64,000 nt of DNA from Azophilus sp026709365 (GCA_965200175.1 OZ241345.1:1426001-1490000); one strand, 5' to 3'. Shown: positions 47,026-55,531, counted from the first letter of the stretch. Translations and numbers: made by a program. Notes: generated from the letters alone by a model not told the origin.

Positions 47026-48089
47026 GCCACCCGGCGGCTGAGGGCCGGCCTTAAGGCATCGGCGGCTTCCCGAAGCAGCGCCTCGGTGGTGGGCCAGTCG
47101 ATGCAGCCGTCGGTGACCGAGACGCCGTAGCGCAACTCGTCCAAGTTGTCGGGAATGCGCTGGCTGCCGCTGTGGATGTGGCTCTCCAGCATGATGCCGA
47201 CGATCGATCGGCTGCCTTCCCGAACTTGGCCGAGCACCGCGCGGGCGACCGCGGGTTGAGCGGCTGGGTCCTTCCCGGAGTTGGCGTGGCTGCAATCCAC
47301 CATGATGGTGGGCCGGAGCCCGGCGCCGCGCATCGCCGCTTCGCAGGCGTACACGCTGTTGCGGTCGTAGTTGGGGCCGTTGGCGCCGCCGCGCAGCACC
47401 ATGTGGGCGTTGGGGTTGCCCCGGGTCTCGATGACGGCCACCTGGCCGGCTGGATTGATGCCGAGGAAGCGGTGCGGCTCGGCCACCGAGGCCAAGGCAT
47501 TGATGGCGGCATCGAGTGAGCCGTCGGTGCCGTTCTTGAAACCGACCGCCGAACTGAGGCCCGATGCCATTTCCCGATGGGTTTGGGATTCCGAGGTGCG
47601 CGCGCCGATGGCCGACCAGCTGATCAGGTCCTGAAGGTACTGCGGGGTGATCGGATCCAGCGCTTCGGTGCTCAGCGGCAGCCCGAGTTCGGCAAGTTCA
47701 AGCAGCAGGCGACGGGCGATTTGCAGGCCGTCAGCCACGCGAAAGGAGTCGTCGAGGTAGGGGTCGTTGATCAGCCCCTTCCAGCCGACGGTGGTGCGCG
47801 GCTTCTCGAAGTAGGCGCGCATCACCAATAGCAGGGCGTCCTCCACTTCGTGGCTTAGCGCCGCCAAGCGTTCCCCGTAGTCCTTGGCGGCGTGCGCATC
47901 GTGAATTGAGCAGGGGCCGACCACCACGAGCAGCCGGGGGTCATCCCGGTTCAGAATGCCGTTGATCGCCCGCCGCGCCTGTGCCACGCTGGCCTGCGCC
48001 GCTTTCGAGACTGGCCACGCGCGCTTGAGCCGCTCCGGGGTCATCAGCACTTGCAGCCGCTCCACGTTGATGTTTTCCAATTCAGTCAT
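47022..48089 (-). CDS. 3-deoxy-D-arabino-heptulosonate 7-phosphate (DAHP) synthase, class I
   Basis: A 355-residue enzyme that condenses phosphoenolpyruvate and erythrose 4-phosphate, the entry to the shikimate pathway. Family landmarks are LLVVVGPCSIHDAHAAKDYG, MRAYFEKPRTTVGWKGLIND, SEALDPITPQYLQDLISWSA-like region (STEALDPITPQYLQDLISW), GFKNGTDGSLDAAINAL and MVDCSHANSGKD. Length equals E. coli AroF/AroG/AroH (348-356); which feedback type it is cannot be read securely. Upstream is a leader peptide rich in Phe, Trp and Tyr and an intrinsic terminator, so attenuation by aromatic amino-acid supply is strongly suggested. Confidence 0.97.
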   Translation of the reverse strand: MTELENINVERLQVLMTPERLKRAWPVSKAAQASVAQARRAINGILNRDDPRLLVVVGPCSIHDAHAAKDYGERLAALSHEVEDALLLVMRAYFEKPRTTVGWKGLINDPYLDDSFRVADGLQIARRLLLELAELGLPLSTEALDPITPQYLQDLISWSAIGARTSESQTHREMASGLSSAVGFKNGTDGSLDAAINALASVAEPHRFLGINPAGQVAVIETRGNPNAHMVLRGGANGPNYDRNSVYACEAAMRGAGLRPTIMVDCSHANSGKDPAAQPAVARAVLGQVREGSRSIVGIMLESHIHSGSQRIPDNLDELRYGVSVTDGCIDWPTTEALLREAADALRPALSRRVA

Positions 48090-48126
48090 GGTTCAAGCCT
48101 TCTTGCCCGCCGGCTGTCCTCCAGAC

Positions 48127-48156
48127 AAAAAAAACCCCGCTCATCCATTGGCGGGG
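48127..48156 (-). terminator. Intrinsic terminator in the DAHP synthase leader (attenuator)
   Basis: On the minus strand CCCCGC-CAATGGATGA-GCGGGG is followed by eight T residues. It lies 60 bases after the leader-peptide stop and about 40 bases before the DAHP synthase ATG. Just upstream, GCCTTCCCAAGAAGGC forms an alternative hairpin whose last base is shared with the terminator's 5' arm, and GGAAGG (48187-48192) can pair with CCTTCC. These are the elements of an attenuator switch, but the exact antiterminator needs folding. Confidence 0.82.
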
Positions 48157-48215
48157 CCTTCTTGGGAAGGCGCCCGGCTTGGCCACCTTCCGTTCATGCG
48201 ATTGACAAAAAGGGG

Positions 48216-48275
48216 CTAGGCCACGGTGAGGCGACCGAAATAGCGAACCCAGAAAAACGTTTTGTCCTTCAGCAT
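48216..48275 (-). CDS. Aromatic leader peptide of the DAHP synthase gene
   Basis: A 19-codon open frame, MLKDKTFFWVRYFGRLTVA, ending in TAG. Five of the residues at positions 7-13 are aromatic (Phe7, Phe8, Trp9, Tyr12, Phe13), i.e. all three end products of the pathway started by the downstream enzyme. With an intrinsic terminator between it and the structural gene, this has the layout of trp/phe-type ribosome-mediated attenuation. No Shine-Dalgarno sequence is visible and the best promoter would place transcription start 1-3 bases before the ATG, so the leader may be translated from a leaderless transcript. The short length makes the CDS call depend on context; the aromatic cluster makes chance unlikely. 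Confidence 0.7.
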   Translation of the reverse strand: MLKDKTFFWVRYFGRLTVA

Positions 48276-48283
48276 GGGAGCGA

Positions 48284-48311
48284 ATGGTACAGGGTTTTGA
48301 GGTGATGGCAA
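48284..48311 (-). promoter_or_regulatory. Candidate promoter for the DAHP synthase leader
   Basis: On the minus strand TTGCCA (48306-48311) and TACCAT (48284-48289) are separated by 16 bases. The expected start is near 48277, next to the leader ATG at 48275. A perfect 14-base tandem repeat lies immediately upstream of the -35 box. Confidence 0.5.
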
Positions 48312-48312
48312 C

Positions 48313-48340
48313 TTGTTTTTCGACTTTTGTTTTTCGACTT
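48313..48340. repeat. Perfect 14-base tandem repeat upstream of the DAHP synthase promoter
   Basis: TTGTTTTTCGACTT occurs twice without a gap (48313-48326 and 48327-48340). It begins one base upstream of the -35 box. On the minus strand it reads AAGTCGAAAAACAA twice, an A-rich sequence that could serve as an UP-element or a regulator site. Confidence 0.85.
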
Positions 48341-48358
48341 CGGGGCTGATTTCCCAGC

Positions 48359-48539
48359 TTAACGACTGGCCAACAGTTCGGCCAACTCCCGCAGGCCGAT
48401 GGCTTCAACGTCGGTGGCCAGCGGGTAGCGCTCGGTGCCGGAATAGACGACGAAGCACTTGACGGGCGCCAATCAGCGCCACGGCGGCTTGGCGGCGCAA
48501 CGCGGTTTGTACGTCTAGACGGGCTCGACGAGGGATCAT
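48359..48539 (-). pseudogene. Remnant of an AAA_14/DUF4143-type ATPase
   Basis: Only the two ends of this gene remain. From the ATG at 48539 the frame reads MIPRRARLDVQTALRRQAAV then ALIGARQV, the standard opening of AAA_14/DUF4143 ATPases just before the Walker A glycine-lysine. It then switches frame within a few bases and reads VKCFVVYSGTERYPLATDVE followed by AIGLRELAELLASR and a stop, the standard ending of the same family. About 1 kb, including the ATPase and DUF4143 domains, is missing. The junction lies in GGCGCCCGTCAAGTGC, readable in both frames, which suggests deletion at short homology. These proteins are often chromosomal orphan ATPases of unknown function. Confidence 0.75.
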
Positions 48540-48619
48540 CCTTGCAAATCCAAAGCAAGAGTTTAAATGAGCAAGGAAGAAGTGCGGTTCGCAGCAGCGA
48601 AAAAGGCTGGAAGCAGCGG

Positions 48620-51600
48620 CTAAACGCCAACGAGCCTTGGAATGGCGGTCAAGTACAGCGCCGTCTGGATCGGCTTGTCGAACAGGCCTTCGCCCAAGGC
48701 CCGGTAGCGGGCGAGCTGCGGTCGGTAGCGGTCGGCGAGCGCGCTGACGGATGCCTCGTCGCCGGCGGTTGGGCCGGTCTTGTAGTCGATGATCCAGCGT
48801 CGGCCATCGTCTTCAAAGGTGCGGTCCAGGCGCACGGACACCAAGGCGCCGTCGATGATGCCCGTGATGCCGTATTCGGAGGCTGCCTCCTGTCGGGGGC
48901 CGAGCAGCCAACGGCCGGTGTCGTCACCGAGAACGGCGTTGAACTGGCGCATGGCTTCGGCGATGCAGGCTTCCAAGTCCGCTTCCGGCAGCCCAGCGGC
49001 CCGCAGTTGCCGCTGCCAATGGGGGCGCTGCCGGGACGTCCAGGCACCGACGTCCTTCGGCAGCGGCCCTTCGCTTAAGCGGCGCAGCCACTCGTGGATC
49101 AGCTCGCCGAAGATCACCTCCCGCCGCCCGCCGGCGGTGTCCGGGTCAAGCTCTGGCGACTCGGCGGTGGCTTGGGGCAGACGCAGCGGTTCGCGGGGTG
49201 GTGGCTGCCAGGTGAAGCCCTCCGGGAGGCGAAGGAGCCGTTTCGGCTGTTCGGGCTTCCCGGCGGGCTCCCCCCCCAGGGATGCTTCCGGCTCTGGACC
49301 AGTGGGGAGGCTCGCAGCCTCGATCTGCGCCTCGTCCCAGAGCAGCGCCAGCAGCGAGGCGGATGGCGGCTTCCAGGACGTTGTGTTGCTGCGCTCCAAC
49401 GACGACCTCCACTTGGCCGCCGTGAGCGTGAGGCTGCGCTTGGCGCGGGTGCAGGCGACGTACAGCAGACGTCGCCGCTCGTTGGCCTCACGCAGCTTCT
49501 CCTCCTCGCCGAGCCAGTCGTAGAGTCGCCCCGAGCCCTTCACCGCCATCAGCAGGTCATCGCCTGATTCATCGTTGCGTTGCAGCCGCCAACGCAGCAG
49601 AGGGGATGCATCGCTTTGGGTGGTGCCGTCCAGGCGAGGCAGCAGCACGTGATCCCACTCCAAGCCCTTGGCCTTGTGGATGGTCAGCACCTCCAGCTGC
49701 GCCGGGTCATGGTCGGCGGCGAACAGCCGCTCGGCCCGGCGGCGCAACTGTTCCGCATCCCAGCCGTCGGCTCCGAGTTGATCGACCAGCTCGAACAGCT
49801 GTTCGGCGTGGTCGATGGCCACCGCGCTTCCGTAGGCGGCAGCGCCGCCGCATTCGAGCCAGACGCCTTCCAGGCTGGATCGCGGCGGGCGTTCGTGACG
49901 TTGCGGGAGCCAACCGGAGAGGGCGTCCAAAAGCCGCTCCAGACGACGCGCGCCAGTCGCGGTCAGGCGGCTTCGGGCTAGCTCCCGCAGCCGGTCCGGG
50001 GTGAAGGCCCCAAGCTCGGCGGCGCGCTCCAGATCCGGTAGGTCCAGTCCCACCCAAGGGGCGCGCAGGACGCTGAGCCAAGCCAATTTATCCTCCGCAT
50101 CCGCCATGGCGCTGGCCAGCGACAGCAGATCGGTGACTGCCGGGGTCGCCGCGAGGGGATCAATGTCGGTGGCCTGCCACTTGATCCGCGCCGCCCGCAG
50201 GGCGCTTAGGATGTCGGGCAGGTGGCTGCGGCTGCGCACTAGGATGGCGATGGAGTCGTCGGGTCGTTGGCTTTTGATTTGCCGGATGCGCTCGACCAGC
50301 GCCGCCGCCTCCTGGCTGCGGTAATCGAACAGCCGGATGGCCGGGGCGGGTTCGGCATTGGCTTGGGGGTCTTGGTGGGCTTGGGATTCGTTGAACGGCA
50401 CTTGGCCGGTGAGCGGGTCATTGCGCGCGCCCATGACGTCGGTAAAGTTGCGGTTCACCCAGTTCACGAGCGCCGGTTGGGAACGGAAGTTGGCCGCCAG
50501 CTCCAGCGCATTGAGGGGGACTTGGTTGATGCCTCGGCCTCGGGCGCGGTCGAACAGGGTGACGTCGGCGTCCCGGAAGCGGTAGATCGATTGCATGGGA
50601 TCGCCAACGGCAAACAAGCTACTGCCGTCCTCTTCGCTCCAGCCCTCCACCAGCAGCTCGAACAGCTCGAACTGAGAGGTGGAGGTGTCCTGGAACTCGT
50701 CGATCAATAGGTGGCGAATCCTGTAGTCCAAGGCCAAGGCCAACTCGGTCGGTCCGCCGTTGCTGGACCGCAGCGCCTTGCGGGCGGCGAGGTTGAGTTC
50801 GGTGAAGTCAGTTCGCCCGGCTTCGCGCATGAGGTCGGAGAGGTCGGTCACCGCCAGGATCAACACCGCGCAGACGGCCAGCAGATCGTCGGTTTGGCCC
50901 TCGGTCAGGCTCGGCTCGGGCAGCCTCGCCAATCTGGCGAACTGCGCCTGCGACACCTGCGGCTTGAGCGCCTCGATGGCCGCCATCGCCCGCTCCTTTT
51001 CCCCCTTCCTGTCGGCGGGGAAGCCCTCGCGCTTGGTGAGCGACTTGCGAAACGCGCCTGCGCGGGTCATGCACAGGCTGCTGGCGGCGGGCCACAGCGA
51101 GGGTGGCAGTTCGGGTTCGCAGCCGTTGTTCCGGGCGAAGGCGACCATCCATTCCAGTTCGTCGCGCAGCGCGTCCGGCACCCTTGACGTGGTTTCGCGG
51201 ACCATGCGCTCAACGAGCCTGTGGATGCTGTGGGTCAACGCGGCTTGAGCGGCCCTGCGGCCGGCTTGGCCGGCCGTTGCCGCCACTGTCCGCACGCAGT
51301 CGAGCCACTGGTCCCGGCGGCTGAGCATTTCCGCCAGCAGGCGGCGGGCACTGCCGGCATTGTTGTCGTTCAGCTTCAGGAAACGGGCGATGTCACTGCT
51401 GAGCGGGTCATCGTTGAACAGGCGGTTGAGCAGCCTGCGGGCGGCCTGGTCGTGCAGTTCTGCCGCCTCCTCGACGGGCTGGCTGCCGCGGCCGAGGCCC
51501 GACGCCAGCGGCAGCCGGCCGGCCAGGGACATGGCGAAGCTGTCGATTGTCTTGATCTGCAGGCGCGCCGGGTTGTTGGCGAGATCCCAGCCCAGCGACC

Positions 51601-51907
51601 TGTTGCGTTTGCGAACTTCCTCCAGATGCCGCCCGAGTGCTGCCCGGATCGGCTCATCGGCTCCCCGGCCCTGGTCCAGCGCCCCAATGACCCGCCTGCG
51701 CATCTCCGCTGCGGCCTTGCGGGTGAAGGTGATCGCCAGCAGCTGCTCAGGCGCTTCCACCCCGGCCAGCAGCCGCACGAACCGCGTGACCAGCAGCGCG
51801 GTCTTGCCGGAACCGGCCGGAGCTTGGACGATGCAGGAATCCTCGGGACGAATCGCTGCCTCGCGTACGCCTTGGTCAAGCGGTGCCGTTCCCTTTCGCG
51901 GCGACAT
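48620..51907 (-). CDS. UvrD/RecB-type helicase-nuclease, AddA-like
   Basis: A 1095-residue protein with a superfamily 1A helicase and a C-terminal nuclease. Walker A is APAGSGKT at 29-36; motif Ia ITFTRKAAAEMRRR, motif II HLLIDEFQDTSTSQFELFEL, motif III FAVGDPMQSIYRFRDADVTL, motif IV/V LTIHKAKGLEWDHVLLPRL and motif VI LLYVACTRAKRSL are intact. The C-terminus has the PD-(D/E)XK pattern GIIDGALVSVRLDR...WIIDYKTG. The partner gene immediately upstream has its own nuclease domain, as in AddAB double-strand-break repair complexes. The ATG at 51907 overlaps the partner's stop (ATGA). Confidence 0.92.
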   Translation of the reverse strand: MSPRKGTAPLDQGVREAAIRPEDSCIVQAPAGSGKTALLVTRFVRLLAGVEAPEQLLAITFTRKAAAEMRRRVIGALDQGRGADEPIRAALGRHLEEVRKRNRSLGWDLANNPARLQIKTIDSFAMSLAGRLPLASGLGRGSQPVEEAAELHDQAARRLLNRLFNDDPLSSDIARFLKLNDNNAGSARRLLAEMLSRRDQWLDCVRTVAATAGQAGRRAAQAALTHSIHRLVERMVRETTSRVPDALRDELEWMVAFARNNGCEPELPPSLWPAASSLCMTRAGAFRKSLTKREGFPADRKGEKERAMAAIEALKPQVSQAQFARLARLPEPSLTEGQTDDLLAVCAVLILAVTDLSDLMREAGRTDFTELNLAARKALRSSNGGPTELALALDYRIRHLLIDEFQDTSTSQFELFELLVEGWSEEDGSSLFAVGDPMQSIYRFRDADVTLFDRARGRGINQVPLNALELAANFRSQPALVNWVNRNFTDVMGARNDPLTGQVPFNESQAHQDPQANAEPAPAIRLFDYRSQEAAALVERIRQIKSQRPDDSIAILVRSRSHLPDILSALRAARIKWQATDIDPLAATPAVTDLLSLASAMADAEDKLAWLSVLRAPWVGLDLPDLERAAELGAFTPDRLRELARSRLTATGARRLERLLDALSGWLPQRHERPPRSSLEGVWLECGGAAAYGSAVAIDHAEQLFELVDQLGADGWDAEQLRRRAERLFAADHDPAQLEVLTIHKAKGLEWDHVLLPRLDGTTQSDASPLLRWRLQRNDESGDDLLMAVKGSGRLYDWLGEEEKLREANERRRLLYVACTRAKRSLTLTAAKWRSSLERSNTTSWKPPSASLLALLWDEAQIEAASLPTGPEPEASLGGEPAGKPEQPKRLLRLPEGFTWQPPPREPLRLPQATAESPELDPDTAGGRREVIFGELIHEWLRRLSEGPLPKDVGAWTSRQRPHWQRQLRAAGLPEADLEACIAEAMRQFNAVLGDDTGRWLLGPRQEAASEYGITGIIDGALVSVRLDRTFEDDGRRWIIDYKTGPTAGDEASVSALADRYRPQLARYRALGEGLFDKPIQTALYLTAIPRLVGV

Positions 51908-54315
51908 CAGGACGCCGCCTCGAAGGCGTCCCGGCGGCACAGGCTGAGCAGGTGGCAGTGTCGGCAGCCCGGCGGGCTTTGCGCATTGCCTGGGTTGTGG
52001 GGATGAACCCGCGCATCGCCGCTGCGGAACTCATCGATCAACAACTGCACCTGCTCGCGCCAGCGTTCGCGCAGGGTCTCCCAACCTTCGCGCGGGGTCT
52101 TGCCGAGCGGGATGCTGCCGTCGCTCCAGCCCTGCAGCCGCACATCCTCGTCGCCGACCTGCGCTACCAGCACTGCCTTGATGCGCGCATCCGTCAGCGC
52201 GTACATCGGCAGTTGCGGCGCCACCAGGCGCTCGCCGACCATCTGGTTGACCGAGGAGACGGCACCGGTCTTGTAGTCGATGACGACCTTGTGGCCGGAG
52301 TCTGGATCCTCGTTGACTCGATCAATGCGCATCCTGAATTGGGCGCCGGGCAGGGTCAGTTGGGTTTCCTGCTCCAAGCCGATGACGGTGAACCCCGGAT
52401 GCCCGGCCTCAAGGTGGAGCCATACCCTGATGATTGCGGCGACCCGCTCGCGTTCCAAGGCTTGAAACGGGGCAGGCATCCCGGCCAGGAACTTTCCCAC
52501 GGCACCTTCGACGGCGGCGCGGACATTCGCTGCCGAAAATGGCGCTTGGCTGTTCCGGTACAGGCGAAAGAAGGCATCATGCACCAGCTCTCCTCGGGTG
52601 AGGGCGTCGGCGAAGGTCTCCTCCTCCCGCTTGACGCGCAGCTTGACGCGATGAATCGCCCAAGCTCGAAAGGGGCAATGGGCTTGGTCCTGAATCAGGG
52701 AGGTGCCCGCTTGAATGTCCCCTTCGCAGTTGGAGGCCCGATCCTCGGAAGCAGGCTCCAATTGGTCTAAGGGCGGCAACTCAGCCAGGTCGGGGTGCCG
52801 TCTCGTGCGGTGGTGGGCCAGCAGAGCGTCGACGGCGGCTTCAGGCAGCGGCTTGATCAGGGGGCTGCAATCCTGCTGCCCATCCGCATCCTCCTCGGAC
52901 CAGCTGGCGATGAAGGCCCCGCAGGCGGTGCGCCAGTGGGCCAGCCGCTGTTCGGCGAACTCGCGCTCGCTGTCGTGATCCAAGCGGGGCACGCTGGCCG
53001 CCCGCTGCAGCTGCAGGGGAATGAGCGGATTTGGCGATGGGGACTGCGGCCACGCCGAATCCGACAAGCCCGCCACCCATAGGTGGGTGAACGACATTCC
53101 GGTGGTTTCGAGATAGCCCAACACCTGAATCGGCGCCGGTCGCCGTTGTGGCGCAAAGACTTGAGTGCCCAACAGGTCCCGCAAGGTTTGCAGGCCCTGG
53201 GCGGCGTCAATGCCGGGACTCTGGGTGAATCCGCGGTATCGGTTCAGGCAGTCCTTGAGGTGCCTTAAGGCTTGGAACTGTCGGCTGCCTGCCTTGGCGC
53301 CCCAACGGGCGCGCCGGAGGATGTCGTCGAACGATCCGATCCAATGGGCGAAGGGTCTTGTCCCGCGCGCCCAGCCCGACGATCCCGGCAGCAGGTCGTC
53401 GAGGTCTTGGGGAAGTTCAAGAAATGGCGTCCGCGCCGACGCCTCCAATGCCTCCTCCGGAGGCTGGACCAGATGCTCAAGCAGCGCCTCGGCGGCCCGC
53501 CAGACCGGCTGCTGCGCCAAGAGCAGGCCGCCGGACAGGTCGAAGGCGTCCGGTGCATCGGCAAACTCCGCCCCGAAGGCGTGGTCGATGGCGTGATAGG
53601 CGTCGGTCAGGTAGGGGAAGACCACCCCAATGCGCGCCTGTCCGTCTGCCATCAGCGTCTGGCGCGCCCACTGGGCGGCTGCGCTGATCTCCTCGGCCCG
53701 GCTGTTCAGCCGAACGCGGCGCTCGTCAGCGGCCGGGACTAGGGCGGTGGTGTGCTTGCGAACGCTGCCGCCCGCCCGCTCCACCCGTGCGAGATGGTGC
53801 GCGGCTTGGGGCTCCATGCGCTCGAATGCCAACAGATGCACGGCCTCGCCTCGAGCCGGCGCCAAATCGGCTAGTTGCGCGGCGGTGACCCAGCGCTTGG
53901 CCTTGAGTTCCGCATCGAAGCGGGTCGCCCAGCGTTGGAAAAGGCGGCTGTTCGCCGTCTGGCCGAAATCGGGCGCCTCGCGGTCGATGCGGTAGGCCAG
54001 CGCCAACGCCCAAGCCTCGGCGGCCCATTCGGCCAAGTGGCCGGCGTCGCCGGGTGCCGCATCCCGCCAGAGCAGCAGTTCCGCCTCCTCGGACAGCAGC
54101 TCAGCATCCGTCTCGGCGGCGTCGAAACCGGTGCGCAGGTAACGACGCAAGCTCATGGCGCGTGGCCTCGGCCAAGCCTGGCGACCCAGATCCATCTGCC
54201 GCTGGTTGCAGGCCGCGTTGACTTCCCGGGCCAGCCGTTCGTTGGGCGTGATGATTGGCGCGCTGAGGGCTGCCGCCGCGAGTTCCGGTGAAAGCCGCGT
54301 GAAGTGAATGGGCAT
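51907..54315 (-). CDS. AddB-like PD-(D/E)XK nuclease with Fe-S cysteines
   Basis: An 802-residue protein with an inactive-looking helicase-like N-terminal part (no Walker A motif) and a C-terminal RecB-family nuclease: RGELVHDAFFRLY, FRMRIDRVNEDPDSGHKVVI and DYKTGAVSS. Four cysteines fit the AddB-type [4Fe-4S] cluster that staples the nuclease domain: one in QDQAHCPFRAW and three at 784, 787 and 793 (GCRHCHLLSLC). The context LGYLETTGMSFTHLWVAGLS matches the middle region of gammaproteobacterial proteins annotated as AddB or PD-(D/E)XK nuclease. Together with the downstream helicase this probably replaces RecBCD here. Confidence 0.88.
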   Translation of the reverse strand: MPIHFTRLSPELAAAALSAPIITPNERLAREVNAACNQRQMDLGRQAWPRPRAMSLRRYLRTGFDAAETDAELLSEEAELLLWRDAAPGDAGHLAEWAAEAWALALAYRIDREAPDFGQTANSRLFQRWATRFDAELKAKRWVTAAQLADLAPARGEAVHLLAFERMEPQAAHHLARVERAGGSVRKHTTALVPAADERRVRLNSRAEEISAAAQWARQTLMADGQARIGVVFPYLTDAYHAIDHAFGAEFADAPDAFDLSGGLLLAQQPVWRAAEALLEHLVQPPEEALEASARTPFLELPQDLDDLLPGSSGWARGTRPFAHWIGSFDDILRRARWGAKAGSRQFQALRHLKDCLNRYRGFTQSPGIDAAQGLQTLRDLLGTQVFAPQRRPAPIQVLGYLETTGMSFTHLWVAGLSDSAWPQSPSPNPLIPLQLQRAASVPRLDHDSEREFAEQRLAHWRTACGAFIASWSEEDADGQQDCSPLIKPLPEAAVDALLAHHRTRRHPDLAELPPLDQLEPASEDRASNCEGDIQAGTSLIQDQAHCPFRAWAIHRVKLRVKREEETFADALTRGELVHDAFFRLYRNSQAPFSAANVRAAVEGAVGKFLAGMPAPFQALERERVAAIIRVWLHLEAGHPGFTVIGLEQETQLTLPGAQFRMRIDRVNEDPDSGHKVVIDYKTGAVSSVNQMVGERLVAPQLPMYALTDARIKAVLVAQVGDEDVRLQGWSDGSIPLGKTPREGWETLRERWREQVQLLIDEFRSGDARVHPHNPGNAQSPPGCRHCHLLSLCRRDAFEAAS

Positions 54316-54418
54316 CGGGTCATTCTACAGGGTGAAAATTCGTCTAGAATAGCGTTGCCTCGACCCTTGGGGGCACCGTTGCGCGAATCGCCGTGAACCG
54401 ATGCAGGGAGACCGAGTG

Positions 54419-54550
54419 ATGTGGTATTTGATTGAGGACTTCATCAACCAAAGCTGGTTCATGAAGGCCATCATCGGCTGGGGTTGGCTGTGCGTGCTCA
54501 TCATGTTCGCCAGCCTGTTCGACAACCTGCGGATCATCGCCGGCGGTTGA
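54419..54550 (+). CDS. 43-residue single-pass membrane peptide
   Basis: The small frame MWYLIEDFINQSWFMKAIIG-WGWLCVLIMFASLFDNLRII-AGG is preceded by GCAGGGAG at good spacing (8 bases). Residues 14-36 form one transmembrane helix. It ends 9 bases before the TerB-like gene, so the two are probably co-translated. I know no named family; the ribosome-binding site, codon use and spacing argue that it is a real gene. Confidence 0.6.
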   Translation: MWYLIEDFINQSWFMKAIIGWGWLCVLIMFASLFDNLRIIAGG

Positions 54551-54559
54551 GGACGCGCC

Positions 54560-54955
54560 ATGTGGTTGTCGGCGCTATCGGTCGAGCAACGCGAAGCCCT
54601 CTTCGGGCTTGCCCACAACGTGGTGGTGTCCGACGGACTGCTTGATCCCAACGAGGAGGGCATGCTCGACGAGTTCAAGCGCGAGATGGAGCTGAACCCC
54701 GCGCTCGAAGCGGAGTACTTGGCGCTCGACGGCATTGACGCCACCTTCAATACCCGCAAGTCGCGGATCATCGCCCTGCTTAACTTGCTTCGGCTCAGTT
54801 ACGCCGATGGCGCCTTTGAAGTGGAGGAGGAGTGCCTGCTCAAGGAGGTCAGCCGGGCGTTTGGCGTTGGGGATGAGCAGTTCAGGCTGCTGGACAACTG
54901 GGTGCGCCGGCTGCTGAGCTTGGAGGAGGAGGCTCGCGGCCTGATGGTGCCCTAG
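54560..54955 (+). CDS. TerB-like domain protein
   Basis: A 131-residue all-helical protein with two acidic metal-site motifs characteristic of TerB-like domains: VVSDGLLDPNEEGML (Asp25, Asp29, Glu32/33) and SYADGAFEVEEECLL in the second half. TerB domains occur in tellurite-resistance complexes and in DjlA-type co-chaperones, usually near membranes. Here a 43-residue membrane peptide precedes it and a membrane DnaJ-domain protein is encoded convergently just downstream. Together these supply all three parts of DjlA as separate proteins. No other ter genes are in the window. Confidence 0.82.
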   Translation: MWLSALSVEQREALFGLAHNVVVSDGLLDPNEEGMLDEFKREMELNPALEAEYLALDGIDATFNTRKSRIIALLNLLRLSYADGAFEVEEECLLKEVSRAFGVGDEQFRLLDNWVRRLLSLEEEARGLMVP

Positions 54956-54965
54956 CCCTAGTGTC

Positions 54966-55451
54966 CTAGCCAATCAGCACTCGCTTGGCTTCGTTGAGTT
55001 GCTGGGCGATGAACGTCGAGCCGCCCTTGTCTGGATGGTTCTTGGACATCAGCCGCCGGTGGGCTTCTATGACCTCCTCCCGGGTTGCATGGGCCCCAAG
55101 TCCCAGAACGCTTAGGGCTTCCTGACGGGTCATGGCGCCGGCGGCGGGCCGCGCGGTGCCCCCCGCGCCTGACCGCCGTTGCCTGAAGGCCGCAAGCAGA
55201 CGCCCAAGGATCGGGAAGAAACGCACCATCAAGCCGGCGCTGCGGCGCAGGAAGGGCAGCAGGGCGGCAGCTGCGGCGGCCAGCCAGTGCAGGCGCCCGG
55301 TAGCGGCGAGCACGGCCAGCGCGGCCACCAGGGCCAATGTGGCCAAGGTGATAACGAGGGCGCTTTTCTTGACCGGGGCCGAAAGCCACAGCAGCCGAAG
55401 CAGCACCACCAAAGCAGTGGCGGCGATCAGACCAAGCATCAAGGGAATCAT
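54966..55451 (-). CDS. Membrane-anchored DnaJ-domain protein
   Basis: A 161-residue protein: two hydrophobic helices (LMLGLIAATALVVLLRLLWL; SALVITLATLALVAALAVLA), a linker, and a C-terminal J domain of about 55 residues (MTRQEALSVLGLGAHATREE, then HRRLMSKNHPDKGG with the HPD motif at 139-141). The layout resembles mitochondrial TIM14/Pam18 and bacterial membrane J proteins that recruit DnaK to the membrane. It converges on the TerB-like gene with a 10-base gap. The client is unknown. Confidence 0.93.
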   Translation of the reverse strand: MIPLMLGLIAATALVVLLRLLWLSAPVKKSALVITLATLALVAALAVLAATGRLHWLAAAAAALLPFLRRSAGLMVRFFPILGRLLAAFRQRRSGAGGTARPAAGAMTRQEALSVLGLGAHATREEVIEAHRRLMSKNHPDKGGSTFIAQQLNEAKRVLIG

Positions 55452-55531
55452 GCGGCTAAACGGGGGTTGTCCTTGGGTCCGTAGGGTATCATGGCGACCA
55501 AGCGATCAATTGCAGGGCTGCTTAGCCGTTC

